Notes under the pieces: model-generated
Told to the model about the DNA's origin: nothing
Databases searched by the model: none
Seen by the model: the letters and a program-made list of their open reading frames with translations, nothing else
From: Fen-1301 sp963786395
GTDB taxonomy: Bacteria > Bacteroidota > Ignavibacteria > Ignavibacteriales > Ignavibacteriaceae
Length of the DNA stretch: 64,000 nucleotides
NCBI GenBank assembly: GCA_963786395.1
Contig: CAWAZD010000019.1
Coordinates: 1-64,000, forward strand
Reading direction: 5' to 3'
Shown here: positions 1 to 8,598 of the stretch, one piece after another
How the letters are laid out: each line of letters opens with the position of its first letter
Position numbering within the stretch: the stretch's first letter is position 1
Translations under genes and position numbers: made by a program

Positions 1-639
1 ATGCTTATGTCAGATGGATACATTGCAAATGGATCCGAACCATGGAAAGTTCCGGAACCGGAGAAGATCCCCGCAATCGAAGTAAAATTCAGGACAGAGC
101 AGGAAGGATTTATGCCTTATTCAAGAGATGAGAATCTTTCGCGTCCCTGCGCTATCCCCGGCACTCCCGGTTTGGAACATAGAATAGGGGGTCTTGAAAA
201 AGCTAACATAACCGGTAATGTAAGTTACGATCCTGAAAATCATGAATTTATGGTTAGGCTGCGTGCTCAGAAAGTAAAAAATGTTGAATTAGATATTCCG
301 GATCTCGAAGTAAGCGGGGATAAGGATGCTGATCTTCTGGTTGTAGGGTGGGGCGGAACTTTTGGTTCAATTACAGAAGCTGTAAACAGGTTAAGAAAAA
401 AAGGTAATAAAATAGCACAGGTTCATTTCAAATATATTTCCCCTTATCCTAAAAATACTGCTAAAGTCCTTAATAGTTATAAAAAGATTTTATGTCCGGA
501 ATTAAACCTTGGACAGTTAGCTCATTTATTAAAAGCGGATTTCATGGTGGATGTTGAGCCGTTCAATAAAATTCAGGGCTTACCGTTCAAATCATCTGAA
601 ATTGAAAATAAAATAGAATCGTTATTAGGAGTTTTATAA
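1..639 (+). CDS. korA: 2-oxoacid:ferredoxin oxidoreductase, alpha subunit (C-terminal part)
   Basis: This is the last 212 residues of a KorA/PorA-type alpha subunit, cut by the window edge; the ATG at base 1 is probably internal because complete KorA proteins are about 550-620 residues. The sequence has the alpha-subunit linker (RPCAIPGTPGLEHRIGG) followed by the C-terminal domain (DLLVVGWGGTFGSITEAV and ELNLGQLAHLL). With KorB it would convert 2-oxoglutarate (or another 2-oxoacid), CoA and oxidised ferredoxin to the acyl-CoA, CO2 and reduced ferredoxin in the cytoplasm. Its stop overlaps the korB start (TAATG), so the two are translationally coupled. Substrate choice is inferred, not visible. 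Confidence 0.93.
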   Translation: MLMSDGYIANGSEPWKVPEPEKIPAIEVKFRTEQEGFMPYSRDENLSRPCAIPGTPGLEHRIGGLEKANITGNVSYDPENHEFMVRLRAQKVKNVELDIPDLEVSGDKDADLLVVGWGGTFGSITEAVNRLRKKGNKIAQVHFKYISPYPKNTAKVLNSYKKILCPELNLGQLAHLLKADFMVDVEPFNKIQGLPFKSSEIENKIESLLGVL

Positions 640-1676
640 TGTCAGATACAGAAATAAAAGAAGTTAAATATACAAGCAAAGATTTCGCAACAGATCAGGA
701 TGTAAGATGGTGCCCGGGCTGCGGAGATTATTCCATATTGGCACAGATGCAGAGGTCAGCCCCTGATTTTGGAGTTAAGCGGGAAAATATTGTATGGATC
801 TCAGGTATCGGGTGCGCTGCCCGTTTTCCCTATTACATGAATACCTATGGATTTCATGGCATACATGGAAGAGCCGCTGCTATTGCTACCGGAGTAAAAG
901 TTAACAGACCCGATCTATCCGTATGGGTGGCAAGCGGCGACGGTGACCTGTTAAGTATTGGCGGGAACCATTTTATTCATGTCTGCCGTAGAAATGTTGA
1001 TATTAAAATAATTCTTTTTAATAACAGAATATATGGGCTTACCAAGGGGCAGTATTCTCCTACATCCGAAAAAGGGAAGAAAACAAAAAGTACTCCTTTT
1101 GGAAGCATTGATTTTCCATTTAATCCATTATCTCTTGCGGTAGGATCAGGAGCCACATTTGTTGCCAGATCTCTGGACCGGGATCCAAAACATTTACAGG
1201 AAATGATAAAAAGAGCAGCCAATCATAAAGGCACCGCATTTATAGAAGTATTTCAGAACTGCAACATATTTAATGATGGTGCTTTTGAAATATTAACTGA
1301 AAAGGATACTAAAGCAGATAATGTGGTTGTTCTTGAACAAGGAAAACCGCTGGTATTCGGAAAGAATAATGATAAGGGAATAAGACTAAATGGACTTACA
1401 CCAGAGGTAGTTAGTTTAACAGATGGCAAATATTCTGTGAATGATCTTTGGGTACATGATGAATTTGACCCGGATAATACAAGGGCATATATCATTTCGC
1501 AGTTTGCTGAAAAACAGGGATTGCCTACGCCGGTGGGTGTACTGAAACAGGAAACAAAATCAACTTATGATCGCGATCTGCATGAGCAGATAGATAATGT
1601 AAAGAAAACAAAGGGAGAAGGAAAGTTAAGAGACGTCCTTTTCTCTGGCAATCTTTGGAAGGTAGGAAACAACTGA
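639..1676 (+). CDS. korB: 2-oxoacid:ferredoxin oxidoreductase, beta subunit
   Basis: A complete 345-residue beta subunit, the thiamine-diphosphate-binding half of a 2-oxoacid:ferredoxin oxidoreductase. Visible motifs are WCPGCGDYS (residues 24-32, with cysteines that in the family help ligate a 4Fe-4S cluster) and the TPP/Mg motif starting GDGD and ending IILFNN, followed by YGLTKGQYSPTS. The start is supported by AGGAG at 627-631, seven bases before the ATG, inside the end of korA. The pair is typical of anaerobes and of organisms running a ferredoxin-linked or reductive TCA step. 2-oxoglutarate is the most likely substrate, but other 2-oxoacids cannot be excluded from sequence alone. Confidence 0.95.
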   Translation: MSDTEIKEVKYTSKDFATDQDVRWCPGCGDYSILAQMQRSAPDFGVKRENIVWISGIGCAARFPYYMNTYGFHGIHGRAAAIATGVKVNRPDLSVWVASGDGDLLSIGGNHFIHVCRRNVDIKIILFNNRIYGLTKGQYSPTSEKGKKTKSTPFGSIDFPFNPLSLAVGSGATFVARSLDRDPKHLQEMIKRAANHKGTAFIEVFQNCNIFNDGAFEILTEKDTKADNVVVLEQGKPLVFGKNNDKGIRLNGLTPEVVSLTDGKYSVNDLWVHDEFDPDNTRAYIISQFAEKQGLPTPVGVLKQETKSTYDRDLHEQIDNVKKTKGEGKLRDVLFSGNLWKVGNN

Positions 1677-1908
1677 GCTAGTGATCTAACATTTTGACTA
1701 TAGCGGCTTCAAAAGACGCATTCTTAATTTATAATAATCCTTCGAGATTTTCAAAACCTTGAATTCGAGAGTATATCCAAATAAGTAAAGAAACTCATAG
1801 GCGAAATACAATATTGGATCTGTGACTTAGATACTTGATTGAAATCTCATTTCAAAATCAACTTCTTCTATAATTTGCAGACTTTGAATATTTTATTATC
1901 TTTATTGT

Positions 1909-2268
1909 ATGATTAACAGAATAAATAAACATAGAAATTTAATATCCTCAGTATTTTTACTGGGGTATTTATCATTTATGCTTATTAGCCTTACTCACTT
2001 TCATAATGAATTAAATTATGGAAAGGGTAGTACTGTTGAAAATGTTTCTAATTCTACTTCCTCAAAAACCTCGGGGCCTAATGAAGAAAATTGTCCAATA
2101 TGTCAATTTGCTTCATCAATTAGTATATATACAGTTTCAATAACGGTATCTGGCAATCTGATTTTTGAAAGCAATATTCTCCTAAAAAATGATCCAATAT
2201 TTATATCGGCAATCATACAGGGAAACTTCCTCAGGGGTCCGCCAGAATTTAATATCCACCTAGTTTAA
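1909..2268 (+). CDS. Small membrane-anchored protein with a CPIC motif, ahead of a TonB receptor
   Basis: A 119-residue protein with one N-terminal hydrophobic segment (about residues 12-28, SVFLLGYLSFMLISLTHF), a His at its end, a central CPIC motif (ENCPICQF) and the C-terminal sequence LRGPPEF. This architecture recalls the DUF2946-like small proteins that sit beside metal-related TonB receptors in Bacteroidota; that family call is tentative. The Cys pair and nearby His suggest possible metal or thiol chemistry at the periplasmic face. It lies about 100 bases upstream of a TonB-dependent receptor on the same strand and is probably cotranscribed with it. No function is established. Confidence 0.6.
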   Translation: MINRINKHRNLISSVFLLGYLSFMLISLTHFHNELNYGKGSTVENVSNSTSSKTSGPNEENCPICQFASSISIYTVSITVSGNLIFESNILLKNDPIFISAIIQGNFLRGPPEFNIHLV

Positions 2269-2370
2269 GCACAATTATTTTTATTATGAGCTAATAAACC
2301 TCAGGTTTTTTGGCAATCATTTAATAAAAAAAATTAACTCATGTTATTTATAAAAAAATCAGGATATTAA

Positions 2371-4728
2371 ATGAAAGCATTAAAATTATTCCTATTATCT
2401 CTTATTCTTACTGGTATTTGTTATGCTGTAAGTAAAAAAGATCAAAATACTTATATCGAAACTATTAATTTTACAGTTAAAGTTATCGATAGCAATACTT
2501 TGCAGCCTCTACAGTTAGTGACAGTTATCTTACAGCAAAACAATTCAATAATTGCTTCAGGTACTTCCAATCCTTTCGGCAGAGTATTTTTCAACGATAT
2601 TGAGGAAGGGAAATATATTATCTCTGCCCGTTATATAGGTTATTCACTGTTCACCGATACTATTACAATTGATACGGCAAACAGGTCATATGAGATAAAA
2701 ATAAAAGAATCCACTGTTGAATTAAATGAAATTAGTATAAAGGGCGAAAGGATTAACAATGTCCCAACTTCAATTGATATGCACACAGGACAGCAGGTAT
2801 TTGAGGGAGAAAATTATCATGCAGCGCCAACTGCGTCAATGACCCAGCTTATTCAACAAAACCTTGCAGGTGCAGCTAAAGCTCCTACAGGCGAAGTTCA
2901 TATCCGGGGACAGCATGGAGAATTTAGTTATCTGGTAGATGGCATCCCGGTTCCGCTTGGTGTTTTTGGGGGATTGAATGAAATTGTTGACCCAAAGGTA
3001 ATTTCAAAGGTATCTTTTTTAACAGCAGGATTTCCTGCAGAATTCGGAGGCCAGATAACAGGATTGATGGATGTTCAGACAAGAGTTCCTTCCGGAAAAT
3101 TCCATTTGGATTTATCAACTTACGGAGGAAGTTATCTTACTTCGAACAATGATTCTTTGGGATCCAAGGTTGGAACACTGAAAGCTCTTAATACAAATGG
3201 ACAAAGTATTGCACTGAGTGATCACCTTGGAAAATTAGGTTATTTTATTGAGGCTTCCCGGCAGGAAACCGATAGAAGAATTGATCAGCCAATCCAACAG
3301 TTATTCCATGACCACGGATTTGACTATTTTACTTATGCAAAGTTTGATTACCTGCTTAATGAGAATGATTATTTAACTGCAAATATCAATTACAGCAGAA
3401 CTGTTACACAGGTACCTTACGATCCGGTAGAAGGTTACCTTGCTGATCAGCAAAATTCATATAATGGTTTTCAAACATTATCATACTTTCATGTGATATC
3501 TCATGAAACCGATCATGAATCAAACCTTTTTATTGGTGGTTTTGTTCGTGAAGGTGGTCTGGATTATATACCTGATGTAAATGACAGTAACCCGACTTTC
3601 CTGGGTACAGACACTACAAATGGTTATGTAATCGAACAGAACAGAACTTTTACAACCATCGGCCTAAGAACAAAATATGACAATAGAATCTCGCATCATT
3701 TTATGTATGCAGCAGGATTCAGTTACAGTAAAACTTCAGGTAATGAAAATTTCAGATTCTTTAATTCCGACGGAACTAAATTAGTTAATTCAACCGATTT
3801 TACCGGCTATGACTTTGGAGCTTTTGTTCAATCTGAATATCATCCTTATGAATGGACAAAACTTGCTTTCGGTTTAAGGTATGATGTCCATAATGCTCCT
3901 TCATTTTTAAGTAACCTTACACAATTATCTCCCAGAGTAAAATGGTATGTTTTCCTTGATGATTATAATGTATTTACTGTTAGCTACGACAGATTATTTA
4001 TGCCGATTAACATCGAAAACATCGGTGCTGTTGCAACTCAGTTCGGTAATGTAACTACACCAACTTACCCTGAAAAAGATAATCTTTACGAAATTGCCTT
4101 TTTAAGGAATTGGAAGAACGGATTCAATTCAAAATTAGCAGGATTTTATAAAGAATCTACTCCGGGACTTGATGATCAGACATTAGGTTCAAGTACAATC
4201 AGAGTAAGTGTAAATATAAACAGAATAATTGTTCGTGGTTTAGAATTAGCTCTGACTTATAATGAACAAGATAACCCGTTATCCGGCTATTTGAATGGCT
4301 CAATAATTCATGCATTCGGTACAGGTCCGGTTGAAGGTGGATTCCTTCCACCTGATAGTTCTACAACTCCCTTTGATCTTGACCATGACCTTCGACTCAC
4401 TTCTGTTATTGGTCTAAATTATCAGACCGGAAACTGGTTTCTTAATGGAAATGCTACCTACACTTCCGGCTTAACTAATGGAAATGGTGATTATGTTTTT
4501 CAGACCGGTTTGTTTGATTTTAATACAGGCGCCCATACTGCCCCTGCCTGGATATTGAATATGTCTGCCGGATATACTTTTTATGTAAATGACGGCCATA
4601 CACTTGAACCATCAATTTATATTAACAATGTTCTTGACCATGCACACCTAATTAAAGGTGCATTTTTCAGCGGTGCCAGTTATGAAGACAGAAGAAATTT
4701 TATGGTAAAAGTAGCTTATCATTTTTAA
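2371..4728 (+). CDS. TonB-dependent outer-membrane receptor
   Basis: A 785-residue receptor. It starts with a signal peptide (MKALKLFLLSLILTGICYAV), followed by a carboxypeptidase-regulatory-like beta domain (about residues 30-115), a plug domain (about 130-240, containing GEVHIRGQHGEFSYLVDGIP and FPAEFGGQITGLMDVQTR) and a long beta-barrel that ends in the aromatic VKVAYHF expected of an outer-membrane barrel. It would import a chelate or metal using the TonB/ExbBD machinery. The substrate is not visible in the sequence. The neighbours (manganese-exporter relic, MntR-like regulator, Nramp transporter) make manganese or iron the best guess. The reading frame is intact, unlike many genes in this window. 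Confidence 0.9.
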   Translation: MKALKLFLLSLILTGICYAVSKKDQNTYIETINFTVKVIDSNTLQPLQLVTVILQQNNSIIASGTSNPFGRVFFNDIEEGKYIISARYIGYSLFTDTITIDTANRSYEIKIKESTVELNEISIKGERINNVPTSIDMHTGQQVFEGENYHAAPTASMTQLIQQNLAGAAKAPTGEVHIRGQHGEFSYLVDGIPVPLGVFGGLNEIVDPKVISKVSFLTAGFPAEFGGQITGLMDVQTRVPSGKFHLDLSTYGGSYLTSNNDSLGSKVGTLKALNTNGQSIALSDHLGKLGYFIEASRQETDRRIDQPIQQLFHDHGFDYFTYAKFDYLLNENDYLTANINYSRTVTQVPYDPVEGYLADQQNSYNGFQTLSYFHVISHETDHESNLFIGGFVREGGLDYIPDVNDSNPTFLGTDTTNGYVIEQNRTFTTIGLRTKYDNRISHHFMYAAGFSYSKTSGNENFRFFNSDGTKLVNSTDFTGYDFGAFVQSEYHPYEWTKLAFGLRYDVHNAPSFLSNLTQLSPRVKWYVFLDDYNVFTVSYDRLFMPINIENIGAVATQFGNVTTPTYPEKDNLYEIAFLRNWKNGFNSKLAGFYKESTPGLDDQTLGSSTIRVSVNINRIIVRGLELALTYNEQDNPLSGYLNGSIIHAFGTGPVEGGFLPPDSSTTPFDLDHDLRLTSVIGLNYQTGNWFLNGNATYTSGLTNGNGDYVFQTGLFDFNTGAHTAPAWILNMSAGYTFYVNDGHTLEPSIYINNVLDHAHLIKGAFFSGASYEDRRNFMVKVAYHF

Positions 4729-4768
4729 TATAGCATGTTTATATTATAGGATTAAATGATAAAGTTAA

Positions 4769-5120
4769 ATGATCGAAATATTTAAGGATGCTTTATTTGA
4801 TTCAGCAAAAATGATTCCTTTACTTTTAATTATATATATCGGAATTGAATTTGTTGAGTATAGATTTGGTAATTCGATAAGAGAACTAGTCCAGAAAGCA
4901 GGAAAAGCTGATCCCTGCTGCTTCGGTTGCAATTACTGAATTATACATAAAAGGTGTAATTAGTTATGGTTCTGTTATTGCCGGGTTATCCTCAAGTGGT
5001 GGATTGGGATTATTAGTTTTATTCAGAGAAAATCAGAATCGTATAGATACTTTCAGGATAATGGGGATTCTGATTGGAATAAGTGCAATTGTAGGGGTGG
5101 TAATTCAATTAGCCGGTTGA
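4769..5120 (+). pseudogene. Internally deleted putative manganese exporter (ArsP_2/DUF2899-like)
   Basis: Two fragments of one family lie end to end in different frames. The first, 4769-4939, has an ATG and encodes 56 residues (MIEIFKDALFDSAKMIPLLL, then a segment ending in QKAGKAD) that match the start of putative manganese transporters of the ArsP_2 type. The second, from 4911 to the TGA at 5118-5120, encodes about 69 residues (PAASVAITELYIKG, then GGLGLLVLFRENQNR) matching the C-terminal end of the same family. Full proteins have about 300-400 residues, so the middle half is gone and the junction is out of frame. It cannot encode a working transporter. It sits directly between the TonB receptor and the MntR-like regulator. 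Family recall is from memory. Confidence 0.72.
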
Positions 5121-5216
5121 CAAGAACTTCATAATCGTGGAATTCTCTACCAAATATTGACTGCTTTAGATTGTATTCCTGAATGTATTTGAAGTGTTTA
5201 ATCTCACTTGATATTA

Positions 5217-5236
5217 TTTTAAAGCTTACTTAAATT
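5217..5236 (+). promoter_or_regulatory. Candidate MntR operator upstream of the regulator gene
   Basis: The half-site ACTTAAATT (5228-5236) is identical to the right arm of the perfect palindrome at 5999-6020. It is preceded by the same TT spacer and a degenerate left arm TTTTAAAGC. It ends 22 bases before the mntR start codon, where bound repressor would block transcription, so autoregulation is plausible. The base match is seen; regulator binding is inferred. Confidence 0.45.
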
Positions 5237-5258
5237 GCCTAAAAAAATAAATCAATAA

Positions 5259-5915
5259 ATGCAAAACATTTCAAAAGAAGATTATTTAAGTATTATATAC
5301 AAATTTCAGGATATGAAGGGTGAGGTTAGGCCTAATCTAATTGCTGAAAAACTATCTATTTCAGCTGCCGCTGTTACTGACATGTTTAAGAAAATGTCGA
5401 AAGATGGTTTGATAAAATATAAAAAATACAGGGGGATTACTTTAACTGAATCAGGGGAAACATATGCTAAGTTAATTATTCGAAGGCATAGATTGTGGGA
5501 AATGTTCCTTTATAAGATTGTAGGATTATCATGGGATAAAATTCATGATGAAGCCAACAATCTAGAACACTCTTCCTCAGATTATCTAATTAACAGGTTG
5601 GAGGAGTTACTGGGTTTCCCGGAATATGATCCTCATGGGGATCCAATTCCGTCAAGAAAAGGGAAGATCCCCAGGGTTAAAAAAAATATTCCCCTTTCTG
5701 ATCAAAATGAAGGTGATACCGCAAAAGTAGTAAGAGTAAATGATTATGATAGCAGGTTTCTGCACTACATTTCTCAATTAGGTATAAAAATAGCGGAAAC
5801 TATTACAGTGAAGCAAAAAAGAGATTTCGACAAATCAATGGAAATTGAGATCAATGGAAAATCATGGGATATTAGTTTCAATTTGGCTCAAAATGTTTTC
5901 GTTGAAGTGAAATAA
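5259..5915 (+). CDS. mntR: DtxR/MntR-family metal-dependent transcriptional repressor
   Basis: A 218-residue DtxR-family regulator. An N-terminal winged helix-turn-helix (about residues 5-65; RPNLIAEKLSISAAAVTDMF) is followed by a metal-binding dimerisation domain with RRHRLWEMFL and LEHSSSDYLINRLEELLGFP, then a FeoA/SH3-like C-terminal domain (about 150-218). D8, H77, E103 and H104 align approximately with manganese ligands of Bacillus MntR (D8, H77, E102, H103). The C-terminal domain is more typical of long DtxR members, so iron sensing is possible. Position next to an Nramp transporter and the manganese-exporter relic favours manganese. Start chosen at ATG 5259, just downstream of an operator-like site. 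Confidence 0.85.
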   Translation: MQNISKEDYLSIIYKFQDMKGEVRPNLIAEKLSISAAAVTDMFKKMSKDGLIKYKKYRGITLTESGETYAKLIIRRHRLWEMFLYKIVGLSWDKIHDEANNLEHSSSDYLINRLEELLGFPEYDPHGDPIPSRKGKIPRVKKNIPLSDQNEGDTAKVVRVNDYDSRFLHYISQLGIKIAETITVKQKRDFDKSMEIEINGKSWDISFNLAQNVFVEVK

Positions 5916-5998
5916 TTTTATTGAAACCTGATCCTCCTCCATTCTATAAATGTTTTTGTATTTGTCAATATTAGGGTTGATTAAGGTCACTTTAGTTT

Positions 5999-6020
5999 TA
6001 ATTTAAGTTTACTTAAATTA
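5999..6020 (+). promoter_or_regulatory. Perfect 10-bp inverted repeat, candidate MntR operator
   Basis: Arms TAATTTAAGT (5999-6008) and ACTTAAATTA (6011-6020) are exact reverse complements around a TT centre. The size and the TTTAAGT/ACTTAAA core resemble DtxR/MntR-type operators. It lies 75 bases before the outer-membrane protein gene that leads the unit with mntH, and shares a nine-base half-site with the region ahead of mntR. Symmetry is seen directly; the bound protein is inferred. Confidence 0.62.
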
Positions 6021-6094
6021 GTAATGTAAACACACTTACTTGCTATATTGAGAATTTAATTAGATAATACCTCTTAAAAAGTGAAGTAGAATAA

Positions 6095-7003
6095 ATGATC
6101 GGTTCATTTTTAATAATTAGAATACTATACAATGCAAATATCATTATTTTCATTATAATGGCCTTTTTTGTAACGGTTAGCGCTTCACCGGTTAAAGACT
6201 CAACTGAATCAGAACCTAAAAGGAATATTTATACTCTTTTCCATCCTGTTCCGAATAATTCATTGAGAGAATTAAATGCCGATAGACCTGATAAAACTGA
6301 CTGTCCTTTTACTGTGGACGCCGGTCATTTTCAGGTTGAGATGGATTTGGTAAACATGACTTATAATCCGCCTGACGAAAAGCGGAACTATGTCGGGTTT
6401 AGATCTACCGAAGTGGCTCCAATGAATTTAAAAATCGGACTGCTTAGGAATCTTGATTTTCAATTAGTTTTCACATCCTACAAATTGAATAAAACAAATG
6501 ATCAAAACAACAATATCACCTCAACTGAATCGGGGTTTTACGGTATTACTCCGCGGTTAAAGATAAATGTTATGGGGAACGACAGTGGATTTTTTGCTCT
6601 TGCTCTTATACCATTCATATCTATACCAGTTGATAAAAATTCTTTTAATAATAATGCTTTAGAAGGAGGTTTGGGTGTTCCTTTTGCTTTTGATATTCCG
6701 GGTTGGGATATTGGATTTCAGACGTCAGTATATATAAATCGAAATGATGCCGGAAATAAATATCACTTAGAATATGAAAATTCAGTGAGCATTGGCCATC
6801 CCATTTTCGGACGGTTATCATTGTCCGGCGAGTTTTTTACCAGCATAAGTACTGAGGCAAAGAAAAATTGGATTGGCACTTTGGACACCTGGCTGACTTT
6901 CCAGGTCAACGAAAACTTTCGCACTGACGGGGGCGTATATTTAGGTGTAACTTCGGCTGCAGATCAATGGCATCCTTGGGTCGGATTTACCTGGCGTTAT
7001 TGA
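6095..7003 (+). CDS. Predicted outer-membrane beta-barrel transporter-family protein
   Basis: A 302-residue exported protein with a hydrophobic N-terminus ending near VTVSASP and a beta-rich body that ends in WVGFTWRY, an aromatic C-terminus typical of outer-membrane barrels. The stretch RPDKTDCPFTVDAGHFQVEM is characteristic of proteins annotated simply as transporter (Phenol_MetA_deg-like barrel). It may start at the internal ATG encoding MAFFVTVSASP, about 22 residues downstream. Placed between the operator-like palindrome and mntH with only 42 bases to the latter, it is probably the first gene of a metal-regulated unit and could be a pore for the metal taken up by MntH. That role is inferred. 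Confidence 0.7.
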   Translation: MIGSFLIIRILYNANIIIFIIMAFFVTVSASPVKDSTESEPKRNIYTLFHPVPNNSLRELNADRPDKTDCPFTVDAGHFQVEMDLVNMTYNPPDEKRNYVGFRSTEVAPMNLKIGLLRNLDFQLVFTSYKLNKTNDQNNNITSTESGFYGITPRLKINVMGNDSGFFALALIPFISIPVDKNSFNNNALEGGLGVPFAFDIPGWDIGFQTSVYINRNDAGNKYHLEYENSVSIGHPIFGRLSLSGEFFTSISTEAKKNWIGTLDTWLTFQVNENFRTDGGVYLGVTSAADQWHPWVGFTWRY

Positions 7004-7045
7004 TTGGAGAATACTAGTAGGTTCTAATTTAGAAAGGAAAATAGA

Positions 7046-8479
7046 TTGAGAAAAAAAACTTATAACAATAAAAAAATTACCGGTTCTGATGTCTATAAAG
7101 CCCCAGAAATAAAACATGCGGCTAATCTTTCGCTGGAGGGAATGCATGGAAGTGTTGATATTCCTTCATCAAAATCAGGGTTTTGGCAGCAGTGGAAAGC
7201 CTTTGTAGGGCCTGCCTTACTTGTAAGTGTTGGTTATATGGATCCGGGAAATTGGGGCACCGATTTGCAGGGAGGTGCTCAATTTAAGTATGGACTTTTA
7301 TGGGTAGTTGGAATTGCCAGTTTGATGGCCATATTTATGCAGGTTATTTCTGCCCGTCTGGGAGTTGTAACCGGGAAAGACCTTGCTCAATGCTGTCGGG
7401 ATTGGTATCCTCGCTGGACACGCTGGCCTAATTGGATTTTAGGTGAACTAGCTATTGGGGCCTGTGATCTTGCTGAAGTGCTCGGCAGCGCCGTTGCCTT
7501 AAATCTGTTGTTCCATATTCCAATTCTCTGGGCTGTAATTATTACAGGACTGGATGTTTTGATTTTGCTGGCTCTGCAAAGATATGGAATGAGAACTATT
7601 GAGGCTATTGTTTTGCTACTTGTCTCGACCATCGCCGTTTGTTATTTTATTGAAATATTTATCCTTCCACAAACTCAACCCGGTTTCCTGGAAATGGGAC
7701 ATGCTTTCTTAAGTCCGGGCTTCCGTCAAACTGGGATGATCTTTGTTACTATCGGTATAATTGGTGCGACTGTAATGCCGCATAATTTGTATTTGCATTC
7801 AGCTCTTGTTCAAAGCAGAAAACTCCAGAAAGATGAAGCATCAATGAAACAAGCTGTTCGGTTTAATACTATCGATTCAACTGTTGCATTAACCATTGCA
7901 TTTTTTGTAAATGCTGCCATATTAGTTTTGGCTGCTATGGTATTCTTCGGAAAGGATAACATTATGATTCCTGGTGGAAAAGTGGTCTCTTTTGGTGGAG
8001 ATGCTGACTGGATTCAAGTTGCATACCTTACACTTGCTCCATTATTGGGTACTGTTGCAGCCAGCACTTTATTTGCTGTAGCACTTCTAGCAAGCGGTCA
8101 AAGCAGTACAATTACAGGTACTCTGGCAGGGCAGGTTGTAATGGAAGGTTTCATGAATTGGAGATTACAGCCCTGGTTACGGCGACTTTTAACTCGGGCT
8201 TTAGCAATTATCCCGGCTGTTCTTGTTATTGGTACTCGCGGCAGTAGTAGTGTCAACGACTTACTTATTTTAAGTCAGGTCGTCCTTGCCATGCAGCTCC
8301 CGTTCGCTATGTTCCCGCTTCTGCAATTTACTAGTTCAAAAAAACGCATGGGTAAATGGAAGAATGGGTGGTTCCTTTTAACTGCAGGCTGGGGCAGCGC
8401 TGTTTTAATTACTCTTATGGATTTGTATGGACTGCCGGATTCATTGGCAACAGCATGGCGTATTATTACTGGCGGCTAA
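7046..8479 (+). CDS. mntH: Nramp-family divalent metal (Mn2+) transporter
   Basis: A 477-residue inner-membrane proton-coupled metal importer. The two Nramp metal-site motifs are present: DPGN at residues 66-69 in the first helix and MPHN at 244-247 in the sixth, where Asp, Asn and Met ligate Mn2+ or Fe2+ in the family. About eleven hydrophobic helices can be counted. The start codon is TTG at 7046 with AGAAAGGA a few bases upstream; the first 45 residues are a hydrophilic extension. It lies downstream of the outer-membrane protein and of the MntR-like palindrome, so repression by metal-loaded MntR is expected. A universal stress protein follows. Confidence 0.93.
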   Translation: MRKKTYNNKKITGSDVYKAPEIKHAANLSLEGMHGSVDIPSSKSGFWQQWKAFVGPALLVSVGYMDPGNWGTDLQGGAQFKYGLLWVVGIASLMAIFMQVISARLGVVTGKDLAQCCRDWYPRWTRWPNWILGELAIGACDLAEVLGSAVALNLLFHIPILWAVIITGLDVLILLALQRYGMRTIEAIVLLLVSTIAVCYFIEIFILPQTQPGFLEMGHAFLSPGFRQTGMIFVTIGIIGATVMPHNLYLHSALVQSRKLQKDEASMKQAVRFNTIDSTVALTIAFFVNAAILVLAAMVFFGKDNIMIPGGKVVSFGGDADWIQVAYLTLAPLLGTVAASTLFAVALLASGQSSTITGTLAGQVVMEGFMNWRLQPWLRRLLTRALAIIPAVLVIGTRGSSSVNDLLILSQVVLAMQLPFAMFPLLQFTSSKKRMGKWKNGWFLLTAGWGSAVLITLMDLYGLPDSLATAWRIITGG

Positions 8480-8520
8480 TTTTACATATATGAAATTATT
8501 ATTATTTAATATCATATATT

Positions 8521-8586
8521 ATGGAGTATGAGAGTATTATTATTCTTTTATTTTTTATTATTGTGATGTTACCGGTAATTTTGTGA
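8521..8586 (+). CDS. Possible 21-residue single-helix membrane peptide
   Basis: An ATG-to-TGA frame encoding MEYESIIILLFFIIVMLPVIL, almost entirely one hydrophobic helix, sits between mntH and the universal stress gene. No convincing ribosome-binding site is seen, and an AT-rich sequence yields hydrophobic short frames by chance. It is listed because small membrane peptides that tune metal transporters are known in other bacteria. Confidence 0.2.
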   Translation: MEYESIIILLFFIIVMLPVIL

Positions 8587-8598
8587 ATAAAAATATAT

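Noticed and set aside
2371..4728. TonB receptor as a SusC-type glycan importer
   Set aside because: No SusD follows, the length (785) is short for SusC, and the context is metal-related.
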